Part shown: piece by piece, positions 22,704 to 33,172 of the stretch
Layout: each line of letters begins with the position of its first letter
Numbering within the stretch: the stretch's first letter is position 1
Assembly: GCF_030700285.1 (NCBI RefSeq)
Contig: NZ_JAUYZJ010000004.1
Span: 159,374-223,373, forward strand
Length of the DNA: 64,000 nt
Direction: 5' to 3'
DNA from: Methylobacterium sp. NEAU K
GTDB taxonomy: Bacteria; Pseudomonadota; Alphaproteobacteria; Rhizobiales; Beijerinckiaceae
Translations under genes and position numbers: made by a program
Notes under the pieces: generated by a model
Told to the model about the DNA's origin: nothing
The model's input: the letters and a program-made list of their open reading frames with translations, nothing else
Databases searched by the model: none

Positions 22704-24377
22704 CTAAACTTCCACCACCTGCACGTGACAGGCGGGCTTCTTGCCCCAGGCCTCGTTGACGGCGGTCCGCACGGCCCGGTCGACCGCCTTCTCGACGCCC
22801 TCAGAATCCTTGAGCTTGCCGCGCGACAGGCCCGACAGGCTGCGTGAGACCGCATCGACCACCGTCTCGATCAGTGGCTCGCCGGAGCGCCCCCGGTTCG
22901 GCAGGCCGATGATGTCCACGGCCGGCTCGCCAAGCACGACGCCGTCCTCGTCGATAGCGATGGCGACTGAGACGAGACCGGCCTGCATGAGCTTGCGCCG
23001 CTCGGGGATCGCCCGGTCCTTCTCGTCGATCAGGACGTTGCCGTCCTTGAACAGGCGGCCGGCCTTCACGTGGTCGATCACCTCGGGCCTGCCGGGGCTC
23101 AGGCGGACGAGGCTGCCGTTGCGGGCCTTGACCACGTTCTGCACGCCCTGGGCCCGGGCGAAGCGGGCATGCTCGTCGAGATGCAGCGCCTCGCCGTGCA
23201 CCGGGATGGCGGTGCCCGGTCGCGTCCACTTGTACATCTCGACCATCTCGTCCCGCCGGGGATGGCCGGAGACATGGACCAGGTCGGTGCGGTCGGTGAT
23301 CACCTCGACGCCCTGTTCGATCAGGTCGTTGATGATCGAGCCGACGTCGCGCTCGTTACCGGGGATCGCCCGCGAGGAGAAGATCACCCGGTCGCCTGCG
23401 GTCAGGCTGATATCCGGGTGATCGCGACGGGAGACCCGGGCCAAAGCCGCCCGCGGCTCGCCCTGCGAGCCCGTGAGCAGGGCCACGACGCGCTCGCGGG
23501 GCAGGCTCTTCCAGGAATCCGAGCGTCGAAATTCCGGCAGGCCGTCGAGGTATCCGCACTCGCGCGCCACGTCGATCACCCGGTCCATGGCGCGGCCGAC
23601 CGCGACGACCTCGCGTCCGCACGCCGCGGCGGCCTCGGCCACCGCGCGGATGCGGGCCACGTTCGACGCGAAGGTGGTCACCGCAACCCGGTGGGGCGAG
23701 TCCGCGATCATCCTCTTCAGGGTGGCGGCGACCTCCCGCTCGCTCGGGGAAAAACCCTCGCGCACGACGTTGGTCGAGTCGCACACCAGCGCCAGGATGC
23801 CCTCGTCGCCCAGCGCCGTGAACGCCTCGGGCGAGGTGACGTCGCCGGCCACCGGCGTCGGATCGATCTTCCAGTCGCCGGTATGGACCACGAGGCCCGC
23901 CGCCGTGCGGATCGCGATGGCATTCGACTCGGGGATCGAGTGCGAGACCGGCACGTAGTCGACCTCGAACGGGCCGACGGTCACGCGCCGGCCGGGCTTG
24001 ATCTCCCGCAGGTCGACCTTCGGGGCGCCCGGCTCGGACAAGCGGCGGGTCTCCAGCAGGTTCTTGGCGAAGCGGGTCGCGTAGACCGGTACCTTGAGCC
24101 GGGGCCACAATTCCGAGATCGCACCGATATGGTCTTCGTGCGCGTGGGTGATGAAGATCCCCAGCAGATCCTTCCGCTTCTCCTCGATGAAGGAGAGATC
24201 GGGGAACATCAGGTCGATCCCCGGCATCTGCTCCTCACCGGCGAAGCCCATGCCGCAATCGACCATGATCCATTTGCGGCCCTTCTCCGGCCCGAACCCA
24301 TACAGGGCCGCATTCATTCCGATCTCGCCCACGCCGCCGAGCGGCAGGAAGACCAGCTCCTCCTGTCCCATCACCAT
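22704..24377 (-). CDS. rnj: ribonuclease J
   Basis: Metallo-beta-lactamase/beta-CASP nuclease with 5'-3' exo- and endonuclease activity in rRNA and mRNA processing. The 557-residue protein has the zinc motif HAHEDH (near residue 76), beta-CASP motif B VHGEALHLDEH and a C-terminal RNase J domain. It is the Hyphomicrobiales form, in a group that usually has one RNase J beside RNase E. It begins 16 bp after birA at the end of the nuo operon. Confidence 0.95.
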   Translation of the reverse strand: MVMGQEELVFLPLGGVGEIGMNAALYGFGPEKGRKWIMVDCGMGFAGEEQMPGIDLMFPDLSFIEEKRKDLLGIFITHAHEDHIGAISELWPRLKVPVYATRFAKNLLETRRLSEPGAPKVDLREIKPGRRVTVGPFEVDYVPVSHSIPESNAIAIRTAAGLVVHTGDWKIDPTPVAGDVTSPEAFTALGDEGILALVCDSTNVVREGFSPSEREVAATLKRMIADSPHRVAVTTFASNVARIRAVAEAAAACGREVVAVGRAMDRVIDVARECGYLDGLPEFRRSDSWKSLPRERVVALLTGSQGEPRAALARVSRRDHPDISLTAGDRVIFSSRAIPGNERDVGSIINDLIEQGVEVITDRTDLVHVSGHPRRDEMVEMYKWTRPGTAIPVHGEALHLDEHARFARAQGVQNVVKARNGSLVRLSPGRPEVIDHVKAGRLFKDGNVLIDEKDRAIPERRKLMQAGLVSVAIAIDEDGVVLGEPAVDIIGLPNRGRSGEPLIETVVDAVSRSLSGLSRGKLKDSEGVEKAVDRAVRTAVNEAWGKKPACHVQVVEV

Positions 24378-24393
24378 CTGTCGTCGTCCAACA

Positions 24394-25197
24394 TCATGCC
24401 GCCGTCGCGGCCGTTCCGAAATGCACCTCGCCCGCCGTCACGGTATGCCGGTTCCCGTCGGGGGCGAGGATCACGAGCCGCCCCCCCTCGTCGATTGTCT
24501 CGAACACGCCCCGTAAGGTATGCCCGCCGCTGCGAACCGCGATCTCCGATCCAAGACCCGCGGCCCGCGCGAGCCAGTCCTCGCGCAGGTGAGCGAAATT
24601 TCGTCCCCGGTCCCAGGCGCGCGCCCGCACGGCCATCCGGTCCGAGAGTTGTTCCAGTAGCGCTTCGGCGCCGCCTGCGTAACCCGTCGCGGCCAAGCAT
24701 ACGGCGCCGAGCCCGTCCGGGGCGGCCGCGACGTTGACGCCGAAGCCGATTACCGCGGCCCTGCGGCCGCCCGGAAGCGTCTCCGCCTCCAGCAGCAGCC
24801 CCGCCAGCTTCCCGCCCCCGAGCAGCACGTCGTTCGGCCACTTGAGCCGGAAAGATCGTGTGCGGGTCCCGGCTCCGGTATCCGGCACGGTGCCGCAGGC
24901 CGCCTCCAGCGCCTCGATCAGCGCGAGCCCCGCGACGAAGCCGAGTTCGGCGAGGTGGTCCGGCGCCACCCCGCTCACCGGCCAGAGCACGCTTGCCGCG
25001 AGGTTGCCCGGCAGGGACGCCCAGGCATTGCCCCGCCGGCCCCGGCCCGACTCCTGGCTATGGGTGATCACCCAGAGCGGTCCCGTCTCGCCCGCCCGCG
25101 CCCGCTCCATCGCCTCCGTGTTGGTCGAGCCGAGCCGGTCGTGGACATGGAGGCGGTGGCCCTGGGCGCGCGCCTCTGGCCCGAGTCGGTAGCTCAA
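24394..25197 (-). CDS. birA: biotin-protein ligase (BirA without DNA-binding domain)
   Basis: Attaches biotin to carboxylase carrier proteins. The 267-residue protein has the biotinyl-5'-AMP loop in SQESGRGRRGNAWASLPGNL (near residues 47-66), the lysine in KWPNDVLLGGGKLAGLLLE, and a C-terminal SH3-like domain. The N-terminal helix-turn-helix repressor domain of E. coli BirA is absent, so it is an enzyme only. Position after nuoN is conserved in alphaproteobacteria; acetyl-, propionyl- and pyruvate carboxylases are the likely substrates. Confidence 0.94.
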   Translation of the reverse strand: MSYRLGPEARAQGHRLHVHDRLGSTNTEAMERARAGETGPLWVITHSQESGRGRRGNAWASLPGNLAASVLWPVSGVAPDHLAELGFVAGLALIEALEAACGTVPDTGAGTRTRSFRLKWPNDVLLGGGKLAGLLLEAETLPGGRRAAVIGFGVNVAAAPDGLGAVCLAATGYAGGAEALLEQLSDRMAVRARAWDRGRNFAHLREDWLARAAGLGSEIAVRSGGHTLRGVFETIDEGGRLVILAPDGNRHTVTAGEVHFGTAATAA

Positions 25198-25263
25198 GGC
25201 GAAGGTTTCACGTTGTGCCGCATTCCCGTCCCGCGCGCCGGAGGCCGCCCGTCCGAGAATGAC

Positions 25264-26709
25264 CTAGAACAGCGACCGGGCCGCCCGGCCGGCGGCGCCG
25301 ACCAGCGGTCCGGGCAGCAGGAAGAACAGCACGACCACGATGCTCGACAGGGCCAGAACTACGCGCAGGCCCGGCGCCATCGCCTCGTAGGGCTCCTTCG
25401 GCTCGTCGAAATACATGATCCGCACGATGCGCAGGTAGTAGTAGGCGCCGACCACGCTGGTCACGACCCCGATCACCGCCAACGTCACGAGGCCCGCCTT
25501 GATGGCGGCGGCGAACACGTAGAACTTTGCGAAGAACCCCGCGAGCGGCGGGATGCCGGCCAGCGAGAACATCATGGCGGCGAGGCAGAAGGCCAGCCAC
25601 GGATGCGTGCGCGAGAGGCCGGACAGGTCCTCGATCGACTCGAACATCACGTCCCGGCGCCGGAGCGACAGGATGATCGCGAAGGTGCCGAGCGTCATCG
25701 CCAGGTAGATGATCATGTAGGTGACGAGCCCGCTGATCCCCTCCTCCGAGCCGGCGGCGAGCCCGATCAGCGCATAGCCGATATTGGCGATCGACGAGTA
25801 GGCCATCAGGCGCTTGATCGAGCGCTGGCCGATGGCCGCGAAGGAGCCGAGCGCCATCGACACCACGGACACGAAGATGAAGATCTGCTGCCAGACCGCC
25901 GTCACGTCCGGCAGAGCGCCGATGAACACCCGCACGGTCATCGAGACCGCCGCCATCTTCGGTGCGGAGGCGAAGAAGGCGGTCACTGGGGTCGGCGAGC
26001 CTTCGTAGACGTCCGGCGTCCACATATGGAACGGCACCGCCGACATCTTGAAGCAGACGCCCGCCGCCACGAACACGATCCCCAGCACGATGCCGAGCCC
26101 AACATTCTCGTTGAGCGCCGAGACGATACCCGGGAACGAGACGGTGCCGGTGAACCCGTAGATCAGCGAGGCGCCGTAGAGCAGCATCCCGGAGGAGAGC
26201 GCCCCGAGCACGAAGTACTTGAGGCCGGCCTCCGTCGACTTGGCGTCGTCCCGGTGGAACGCCGCGATCACGTAGGCGGCGAGCGATTGCAGCTCCAGGC
26301 CGAGATATAGCGCGATCAGGTCGTTGGCCGACACCATCACCATCATGCCGATGGTGCAGAGAACGATCAGGACGGGGAATTCGAACCGGTCGATGCGCTC
26401 ACGCTTGAAAAAGTCGTGCGCCAGCAGGATCGTCGCGGCCGAGCCCAGCAGCACCAGCGACTTCATCACCTTGGAGAAGGCATCCGAGACGAACGCCCCC
26501 GACAGGGTGGTCACGCGGCCGTGCGCCGGCTGCGACAGCACCACGAACAGGGCCAGCAGCAGAAGGATCAGGGCGCCGATGCTCACGGTCTCGGCCGAGC
26601 GCTCGCCGCGCCAAGCGCCGTAGAGGATCAGGATCATCACGCCGACGCCGAGGATCAACTCGGGCAGGAGCGGTGCGAGCGAGGGCAGGACGGATTGGAC
26701 GGTGGGCAT
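25264..26709 (-). CDS. nuoN: NADH-quinone oxidoreductase subunit N
   Basis: Antiporter-like proton-pumping subunit in the membrane arm of complex I. The 481-residue protein has about 14 helices; conserved elements include the Glu in LYLGLELQSLAAYV and the Lys in RSIKRLMAYSSIANIGYAL. Met 26709 (MPTVQSVLP) is preferred; the in-frame Met at 26778 lies within an intergenic repeat. It is the last nuo gene, 113 bp after nuoM. Confidence 0.96.
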   Translation of the reverse strand: MPTVQSVLPSLAPLLPELILGVGVMILILYGAWRGERSAETVSIGALILLLLALFVVLSQPAHGRVTTLSGAFVSDAFSKVMKSLVLLGSAATILLAHDFFKRERIDRFEFPVLIVLCTIGMMVMVSANDLIALYLGLELQSLAAYVIAAFHRDDAKSTEAGLKYFVLGALSSGMLLYGASLIYGFTGTVSFPGIVSALNENVGLGIVLGIVFVAAGVCFKMSAVPFHMWTPDVYEGSPTPVTAFFASAPKMAAVSMTVRVFIGALPDVTAVWQQIFIFVSVVSMALGSFAAIGQRSIKRLMAYSSIANIGYALIGLAAGSEEGISGLVTYMIIYLAMTLGTFAIILSLRRRDVMFESIEDLSGLSRTHPWLAFCLAAMMFSLAGIPPLAGFFAKFYVFAAAIKAGLVTLAVIGVVTSVVGAYYYLRIVRIMYFDEPKEPYEAMAPGLRVVLALSSIVVVLFFLLPGPLVGAAGRAARSLF

Positions 26710-26721
26710 CGGTTCCGCCTT

Positions 26722-26775
26722 AGAGCATCTTCCGCCGAAGTGGTCGCCGGTCCGGCGCGCGAAAATGCGATACGA
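26722..26775. repeat. imperfect palindromic repeat between nuoM and nuoN
   Basis: The sequence GAGCATCTTCCGCCGAAGTGG, then CGCCGGTCCGGCGCGCGAAA and ATGC, is a variant of a widespread alphaproteobacterial intergenic element of the form GAGCAT...GAAGTGG..ACCGGT..AAAATGC (recalled). Within the nuo transcript it could act as a processing or stabilising hairpin. Confidence 0.6.
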
Positions 26776-26822
26776 CAAGGGACGAGACGTCCGGCCCTGA
26801 TCAGGGGATCAGGGCCAGGCTT

Positions 26823-28343
26823 CTAGCGCGGGAGCGGCAGCGCGGCGGCCGCAGTCTGGGTGTTCGCGAGTGCGGCCTTCATGCCCGTCATCAGCGCCTC
26901 GGTGGAGGGCGCGAACACGTCGAGCACGGGGGCCGGATGCACGCCGTAGTAGATTGTCAGCGCCACAAGCGGCGCCAGGATGATCTTCTCGCGGGTGTCC
27001 AAGTCGAGGATGCCCTGGAGGTTGGGCTTCTCCAGCTTGCCGTAGATCACCCTGGCATAGAGCCACAGCGCGTAGCCAGCCGAGAGGATGATCCCGAAGG
27101 TCGAGAAGAAGGCGACGTTCGGGTTCGCCTTGAAGGCCCCGAGCATCGACAGGAACTCGCCGACGAAGCCGGAGGTGCCGGGCAGGCCGACATTGGCCAT
27201 GGTGAACACCATCATGGCCACCGCGTAGAGCGGCATGCGCTTCACGAGGCCGCCATACGCGGAGATCTCGCGAGTGTGCATCCGGTCGTAGACGACGCCG
27301 ACGCAGAGGAAGAGCGCTCCCGAGACGATCCCGTGCGAGATCATCAGGAACAGGGCGCCCTGGATGCCCTGCTCGTTCAGGGTGAACAGGCCGAGCGTCA
27401 CGAAGCCCATATGGGCCACCGACGAGTAAGCGATCAGCTTCTTGATGTCGGTCTGCATCATCGCAGTGAGCGACGTGAAGATGATCGCGATCACCGAGAG
27501 GGCGAAGACCAGCGGGGCGAAATCCTGGCTCGCCACCGGCAGCATCGGCAGCGAGATCCGGATGAAGCCGTAGCCGCCCATCTTCAGCAGGATGCCCGCC
27601 AGGATCACCGACCCTGCCGTCGGCGCCTCCACGTGGGCGTCGGGCAGCCAGGTATGGACCGGCCACATCGGCATCTTCACCGCGAACGAGGCGAAGAAGG
27701 CGAGCCACAGCCAGGTCTGCATCTGCACCGGAAAGCGGTACTGCAGCAGGGTCGGGATGTCGGTGGTGCCGGCCTGCCAGTACATCGCCATCACGGCGAG
27801 CAGCATCAGAACCGAACCGAGCAGGGTATAAAGGAAGAACTTGAAGCTCGCGTAGATCCGGCGCTGCCCTCCCCAGATGCCGATGATCAGGAACATCGGG
27901 ATCAGGCCCGCCTCGAAGAAGAGGTAGAACAGCAGCAGATCGAGAGACTCGAAGACGCCGATCATCGTGGTCTCGAGGACCAGGAATGCGACGAAGTATT
28001 CCTTCACCCGGAAGTGGATCGAGTTCCAGGATGCGCCGATGCAGAACGGCATCAGGAACGTGGTCAGCAGCACGAGCGGCATCGAGAAGCCGTCGACGCC
28101 GAGCTTGAACCGGATCGTCTCGGCGAGCCAGGTGTGGTTCTCGACGAGCTGGAAGCTCGACGAGGACGCGTCGTAGCGCCCCCAGGCCACCAGGGAGAGG
28201 ATGAAGGTGATGATCGTGGTGGCGAGCGCGGCCCAGCGGCTGTTGCGCGCGACCGCCTCCTCCTCGCCGTTCAGGGTGAGGATGAAGGCCGCGCCGCAGA
28301 GCGGCACGATCAACAGGCCGGAGAGGATGCCGAGGCCGAGCAT
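26823..28343 (-). CDS. nuoM: NADH-quinone oxidoreductase subunit M
   Basis: Second antiporter-like proton pump of complex I. The 506-residue protein has about 14 helices, the key Glu in [19 protein letters not shown], the pumping Lys in [20 protein letters not shown] and [20 protein letters not shown]. Its start is 1 bp from the nuoL stop, so translation is probably coupled. Confidence 0.97.
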   Translation of the reverse strand: MLGLGILSGLLIVPLCGAAFILTLNGEEEAVARNSRWAALATTIITFILSLVAWGRYDASSSSFQLVENHTWLAETIRFKLGVDGFSMPLVLLTTFLMPFCIGASWNSIHFRVKEYFVAFLVLETTMIGVFESLDLLLFYLFFEAGLIPMFLIIGIWGGQRRIYASFKFFLYTLLGSVLMLLAVMAMYWQAGTTDIPTLLQYRFPVQMQTWLWLAFFASFAVKMPMWPVHTWLPDAHVEAPTAGSVILAGILLKMGGYGFIRISLPMLPVASQDFAPLVFALSVIAIIFTSLTAMMQTDIKKLIAYSSVAHMGFVTLGLFTLNEQGIQGALFLMISHGIVSGALFLCVGVVYDRMHTREISAYGGLVKRMPLYAVAMMVFTMANVGLPGTSGFVGEFLSMLGAFKANPNVAFFSTFGIILSAGYALWLYARVIYGKLEKPNLQGILDLDTREKIILAPLVALTIYYGVHPAPVLDVFAPSTEALMTGMKAALANTQTAAAALPLPR

Positions 28344-28344
28344 A

Positions 28345-30468
28345 TCAGTGGGCCCCCTTGGGCAAGCCGGACATCAGGTACCAGCTGATCAGACCGGCGA
28401 CGCCGATGAGCATCACGAAGGCATAATGGTAGAGGTAGCCGGTCTGGAGGCGGACCACCCCGCGGGTGACGTCCGCGACGCGCGCCGCGATGCCGTTGGG
28501 CCCGAGGCCGTCGATGATCCGGCCGTCGCCCTGCTTCCACAGGAACAGCCCGAAATCCTTGGCCGGGCGCACGAAGATCCGGTCGTAGAGTTCGTCGAAG
28601 TACCACTTGTTGAGCAGGAACCGGTACAGCGACGGCTGCTGCGCGGCGAGCGCCCCCGGCAGCTCGGGGCGACGGATGTACATCCAGAAGGCCAGCACGA
28701 AGCCGAGGATCAGCATGATCAGCGGCGAATAGGAGACCAGCGCCGGGACTTCGTGGATCTCGTGCATGATGTGGTTGTCGGGGCCGTGCGCCAGGGCATG
28801 GCCCCAGAACGCGTCCATGCCGGAGCCGATAAAGCGGTCGTGGAAGATGATTCCGGCGAACAGCGCCCCGAAGGCCAGCACTGCGAGCGGGATCGTCATC
28901 ACCAGCGGGCTCTCGTGGGGCGTGTGATCACCGTGGTGGCCGTGCCCGTGATGGTCGTCGGCGACCAAATCGCTGTTGTGGGCCGGCTCGACATCGTGGC
29001 CGTGATCGTCGTGGGCCGCGCCCTCGGTATGGCCCCGAGCGCCGTCGGCTTCGTGCGCCATCGCGGAATGCGCCACCGCCGGCGCGGCGTGGTGATCGTG
29101 CGCCGCGTGATCCTGTGAGCCATGGACGCCCCAGCGGGCCGGACCCTCGAAGGTCATGAAGAACAGGCGCCAGGAGTAGAACGACGTGAAGAACGCGGCC
29201 ACCACGGTGCACAGGAAGGCGAGCGTGTGCCCCGGCCGGGTGGAGGCGTAGGCCGCCTCGATGATCGCGTCCTTCGAGTAGTAGCCCGCCGTGTAGGGGA
29301 AGCCGATCAGCGCCAGCGACCCGATCGCCATCATAGCGCTGGTATAGGGGATGTAGCGGCGCAGGCCGCCCATGTTCCGCATGTCCTGCTCGTGGTGCAT
29401 CGCGTGGATGACCGAGCCTGCGCCGAGGAACAGCAGCGCCTTGAAGAAGGCGTGAGTGAACAGGTGGAACACGCCGGCCGAGTAGGCACCGACACCGAGC
29501 GCTACGAACATGTAGCCGAGCTGCGAGCAGGTCGAGTAGGCGATCACCCGCTTGATGTCGTTCTGCACCAGCCCGATCGTGGCGGCGAAGAAGGCCGTGA
29601 TGCCGCCGATCACCGTGACGACGATCAGGGCGTTCGGCGCCTCCTCGAACAGCGGCGAGAGCCGGGCGACCATGAACACGCCGGCCGTGACCATGGTGGC
29701 CGCGTGGATCAGCGCTGAGACGGGGGTCGGGCCCTCCATGGCGTCCGGCAGCCAGGTATGCAGCAGGAACTGAGCCGACTTGCCCATGGCGCCCATGAAC
29801 AGGAGCAGGCAGGCGAGGGTCAGCGCGTTCCAGTCATAGCCGATGAAGTGGAAGCTCAGCGTCTTGATCGCGTCGACCTTCGAGAAGATCGTGTCGAACG
29901 CCACCGAACCGGTCAGGACGAAGACCAGGAAGATGCCCAGCGAGAAGCCGAAATCGCCGACCCGGTTGACGATGAACGCCTTCATGGCGGCGGCGTTGGC
30001 CGAGGGCTTCTCGTACCAGAAGCCGATCAGCAGGTAGGACGCCAGGCCGACCCCTTCCCAGCCGAAGAACATCTGCACCAGGTTGTCGGCGGTCACCAGC
30101 ATCAGCATGGCGAAGGTGAACAGCGACAGGTAGGCGAAGAACCGCGGCCGGTGCGGATCCTCCTCCATGTAGCCCACGGAATAGAGGTGCACGAGGGTCG
30201 ACACCGTGGTGACGACCACGAGCATCACCCGGGTCAGGGTGTCGACCTTGAAGGCCCAGTCGACCTGGAGGTCGCCGGCCGAGAACCAGGACGCGACCTG
30301 CACCCGCTCGGCGTGGCCGCCGTCGAGGAACACCCCCCAGGCGATCAACGCCGTGAAGGCCAGGAAGGCCGTGGTGATGTACTCGCAGGCCCGCGCCCCG
30401 ATGTACCGGCCGAACAGGCCGGCGATCAGGAAGCCGATCAGCGGGAAGAAGACGATCGCGTGATACAT
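28345..30468 (-). CDS. nuoL: NADH-quinone oxidoreductase subunit L with histidine-rich loop
   Basis: Distal proton pump of complex I, carrying the long lateral helix. At 707 residues it is longer than E. coli NuoL (613). The antiporter core shows [37 protein letters not shown] and [20 protein letters not shown]. The extra length is largely a loop at about residues 446-522 with about 19 histidines mixed with Asp, Glu, Ala and Gly, between membrane segments. Such His/Asp-rich loops could bind metal or be a neutral expansion. Confidence 0.97.
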   Translation of the reverse strand: MYHAIVFFPLIGFLIAGLFGRYIGARACEYITTAFLAFTALIAWGVFLDGGHAERVQVASWFSAGDLQVDWAFKVDTLTRVMLVVVTTVSTLVHLYSVGYMEEDPHRPRFFAYLSLFTFAMLMLVTADNLVQMFFGWEGVGLASYLLIGFWYEKPSANAAAMKAFIVNRVGDFGFSLGIFLVFVLTGSVAFDTIFSKVDAIKTLSFHFIGYDWNALTLACLLLFMGAMGKSAQFLLHTWLPDAMEGPTPVSALIHAATMVTAGVFMVARLSPLFEEAPNALIVVTVIGGITAFFAATIGLVQNDIKRVIAYSTCSQLGYMFVALGVGAYSAGVFHLFTHAFFKALLFLGAGSVIHAMHHEQDMRNMGGLRRYIPYTSAMMAIGSLALIGFPYTAGYYSKDAIIEAAYASTRPGHTLAFLCTVVAAFFTSFYSWRLFFMTFEGPARWGVHGSQDHAAHDHHAAPAVAHSAMAHEADGARGHTEGAAHDDHGHDVEPAHNSDLVADDHHGHGHHGDHTPHESPLVMTIPLAVLAFGALFAGIIFHDRFIGSGMDAFWGHALAHGPDNHIMHEIHEVPALVSYSPLIMLILGFVLAFWMYIRRPELPGALAAQQPSLYRFLLNKWYFDELYDRIFVRPAKDFGLFLWKQGDGRIIDGLGPNGIAARVADVTRGVVRLQTGYLYHYAFVMLIGVAGLISWYLMSGLPKGAH

Positions 30469-30553
30469 CGCTCTCTTGCAGTCCGTCCTCCGGCCCGGCC
30501 GCCTGGCGGCGGCGTCCGGATGTCAGTCGGGGCGCGCGAAGAAGAAGGAGGCC

Positions 30554-30859
30554 CTAGCCCTTCATCATGCTCACGTCCTCCACCGCGATGGAGCCGCGGT
30601 TGCGGAAGAACACCACGAGGATGGCGAGGCCGATCGCCGATTCGGCGGCCGCGACGGTCAGCACGAACAGGGCGAAGACCTGTCCGGTGATGTCGTTGAG
30701 CTGCGTCGAGAAGGCGACCAGATTGATGTTGACCGAGAGCAGGATCAGCTCAATCGACATCAGGATGACGATGATGTTCTTGCGGTTGATGAAGATGCCG
30801 AGAACGCCGAGCGTGAACAGAATCGCCGCGACGGTGAGGTAGTGGCTCAGGCCGATCAT
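30554..30859 (-). CDS. nuoK: NADH-quinone oxidoreductase subunit K
   Basis: Membrane subunit of complex I with three helices, 101 residues, the standard length. The conserved Glu of helix 2 is in [19 protein letters not shown], and the C-terminal part contains [16 protein letters not shown] with the second conserved Glu. It lies between nuoJ (22 bp) and nuoL (85 bp). Confidence 0.97.
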   Translation of the reverse strand: MIGLSHYLTVAAILFTLGVLGIFINRKNIIVILMSIELILLSVNINLVAFSTQLNDITGQVFALFVLTVAAAESAIGLAILVVFFRNRGSIAVEDVSMMKG

Positions 30860-30881
30860 CGTTCGAGTTCTCCGGCGGGCA

Positions 30882-31502
30882 TCAGACCTCGACCCCCTGG
30901 CGGGAGGGAACCTTGCGGGTCTCCACCGCCATGCCCTGGGTGCGGGCGTTCTGGACCGCGATGTTCTGGCGCTTGACGCCCGGACGGTCGCGCAGGGTGA
31001 GCACGATCGCGCCGATCATCGCCACCAGCAGGATCAGGCCCGCGAGCTGGAAGAAATAGGCGTATTCCGTGTAGAGCACCCGGCCCAGCGCCTGGGCGTT
31101 GGTCAGGTTCTCAGCCGACGCGACATTGCCGAGCGGCGCCTGCACCAGACCCGGATCGATCGTCCAGGACCCGACGACGAGCAGCAGCTCCACCAGGAAG
31201 ATCGCCCCGATCAGGCCACCGATCGGCAGGTATTGCTGGAAGCCCTGGCGCAGCTCGGCGAAGTCCACGTCGAGCATCATCACCACGAACAGGAACAGGA
31301 CCGCGACCGCCCCGACGTAGACGACGACGAGGATCATCGCCAGGAACTCGGCGCCCATCAGGACGAACAGCCCGGCGGCGTTCACGAAGGCGAGAATCAG
31401 GAACAACACCGAGGCGACGGGATTGCGCGAGGCGATCACCATGAACCCCGACGCGACCGTGACACTCGCGAACAGGTAGAAGAAGGCGGCTGCTGCGGTC
31501 AT
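30882..31502 (-). CDS. nuoJ: NADH-quinone oxidoreductase subunit J
   Basis: Five-helix membrane subunit of complex I, whose helix 3 takes part in quinone-coupled conformational change (conserved [18 protein letters not shown] is seen). Met 31502 ([11 protein letters not shown]) gives 206 residues. The frame is open another 33 codons upstream, but that part is polar, Pro/Arg-rich and unlike the family. Confidence 0.96.
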   Translation of the reverse strand: MTAAAAFFYLFASVTVASGFMVIASRNPVASVLFLILAFVNAAGLFVLMGAEFLAMILVVVYVGAVAVLFLFVVMMLDVDFAELRQGFQQYLPIGGLIGAIFLVELLLVVGSWTIDPGLVQAPLGNVASAENLTNAQALGRVLYTEYAYFFQLAGLILLVAMIGAIVLTLRDRPGVKRQNIAVQNARTQGMAVETRKVPSRQGVEV

Positions 31503-31622
31503 GCGCTCGTCGGGATCGGCCGCCGGAGCGGCCCCTTCTGCCTTGCGTGGGAACGGGCCGCAGCGGGCGGCCCGTCTATAGAACCCGGTCGGCGGGGGCA
31601 CAACAGCGCCCCCGTCATCGCT

Positions 31623-32111
31623 TCAGCGATACGGCGCATCCATCGCGATGTTGCGCGCGATTTCGCGCTCCCAGCGGTCGCCGTTCAGCAGGAGTTTCTG
31701 CTTGTCGTAGAGCAACTCCTCGCGGGTCTCGACCGAGAACTCGAAGTTCGGCCCCTCCACGATGGCGTCCACCGGGCAGGCCTCCTGGCACATGCCGCAA
31801 TAGATGCACTTCACCATGTCGATGTCGTAGCGCGTCGTGCGGCGGGTGCCGTCGTTGCGCCGCGGCCCCGCCTCGATGGTTATGGCCTGCGCCGGGCAGA
31901 TCGCCTCGCAGAGCTTGCAGGCGATGCAGCGCTCCTCGCCATTGGGATAGCGCCGCAGCGCGTGCTCGCCCCGGAAGCGCGGGCCGCGATGGCCCATCTC
32001 GAAGGGATAGTTGATCGTCGCCTTCGGCTTGAAGAAGTAGCGCATGCCGAGGATCATCCCCGACACGAACTCCTTCAGCAGCAGGCTCTTTGCGACCTGA
32101 TCGAGCTTCAT
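31623..32111 (-). CDS. nuoI: NADH-quinone oxidoreductase subunit I
   Basis: Ferredoxin-like subunit carrying clusters N6a and N6b next to the membrane. The 162-residue protein has two 4Fe-4S motifs, [16 protein letters not shown] and [16 protein letters not shown], and the alphaproteobacterial N-terminus [15 protein letters not shown]. Spacing to nuoH is 28 bp. Confidence 0.97.
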   Translation of the reverse strand: MKLDQVAKSLLLKEFVSGMILGMRYFFKPKATINYPFEMGHRGPRFRGEHALRRYPNGEERCIACKLCEAICPAQAITIEAGPRRNDGTRRTTRYDIDMVKCIYCGMCQEACPVDAIVEGPNFEFSVETREELLYDKQKLLLNGDRWEREIARNIAMDAPYR

Positions 32112-32139
32112 GCCCGGATCTCCGATTCGGCGGGTGGGC

Positions 32140-33162
32140 TCAGGCGCCCGGCGCGAGGCCGGTCAGCTTGAGCACGAAGGCGACGACGACGACCGAGACC
32201 AGCGAGATCGGCAGAAAAACCTTCCAGCCGAGGCGCATGAGCTGATCGTAGCGGTAGCGCGGCACGATGGATTTCACCATGGCGAACAGGAAGAACAGGA
32301 AGCTCGCCTTCAGGATGAACCAGATCACGCCGGGCACCCAGGTGAACGGCGCGAACGGGATCGGCGAGAGCCATCCCCCCAAGAACAGCACGGTGCCGAG
32401 CGCGCACATGCTCATGATGGCGACGTACTCGCCGAGCATGAACAGCAGGTAGGGCGTCGAGGAGTACTCGACCATGTAGCCGGCCACCAGCTCCGATTCG
32501 GCCTCCGGCAGGTCGAAGGGCGGGCGGTTGGTCTCGGCCAGCGCCGAGATGAAGAACACCACGAACATCGGGAACAGCCAGAGCCAGTACCAGCCGAACA
32601 GGCCGAGGCTGGTGTCCTGCGCCATGACGATGCGCGAGAGGTTCAGCGAGCCGGCGCAGAGCAGCACGCAGATGATCACGAAGCCGAGCGACACCTCGTA
32701 GGAGATCATCTGCGCGGCCGAGCGAAGGGCGCCCAGGAAGGCGTATTTCGAGTTCGAGGCCCAGCCGCCCATGATGACGCCGTAGACGCCCAAGCTGGAG
32801 ATCGCGAAGATGTAGGTGATGCCGACGTTGATGTCGGCGATGGCCCAGCCGTCGGCGAGCGGGATCACCGCCCAGCTCGACAGGGCCAGCATCGCGAAGA
32901 CCAGCGGCGCCAGCAGGTAGATCGCCTTGTTGGCGCCAGCCGGGATTACCGGCTCCTTCAACACGAACTTGAGCAGGTCGGCGAAGGACTGGAACAATCC
33001 GAACGGCCCGACCACGTTCGGGCCGCGCCGGAGCTGTACCGCCGCCCAGATCTTCCGGTCGGCGAGCAGCGCGTAGGCGATGAAGACGAGCAGGGCTGCG
33101 AGCAGCACGAAGCTCTTCAGCACGATCAGGAGCACGGTCCCGAGGATCTCGAGGGGCGTCAT
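32140..33162 (-). CDS. nuoH: NADH-quinone oxidoreductase subunit H
   Basis: Membrane subunit forming part of the quinone-binding cavity of complex I. The 340-residue protein has eight helices and the conserved cytosolic loop [20 protein letters not shown]. Met 33162 (MTPLEILG) is chosen; the 20 codons available upstream overlap the end of nuoG and are not conserved. Confidence 0.97.
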   Translation of the reverse strand: MTPLEILGTVLLIVLKSFVLLAALLVFIAYALLADRKIWAAVQLRRGPNVVGPFGLFQSFADLLKFVLKEPVIPAGANKAIYLLAPLVFAMLALSSWAVIPLADGWAIADINVGITYIFAISSLGVYGVIMGGWASNSKYAFLGALRSAAQMISYEVSLGFVIICVLLCAGSLNLSRIVMAQDTSLGLFGWYWLWLFPMFVVFFISALAETNRPPFDLPEAESELVAGYMVEYSSTPYLLFMLGEYVAIMSMCALGTVLFLGGWLSPIPFAPFTWVPGVIWFILKASFLFFLFAMVKSIVPRYRYDQLMRLGWKVFLPISLVSVVVVAFVLKLTGLAPGA

Positions 33163-33172
33163 CGTGTGTTCC

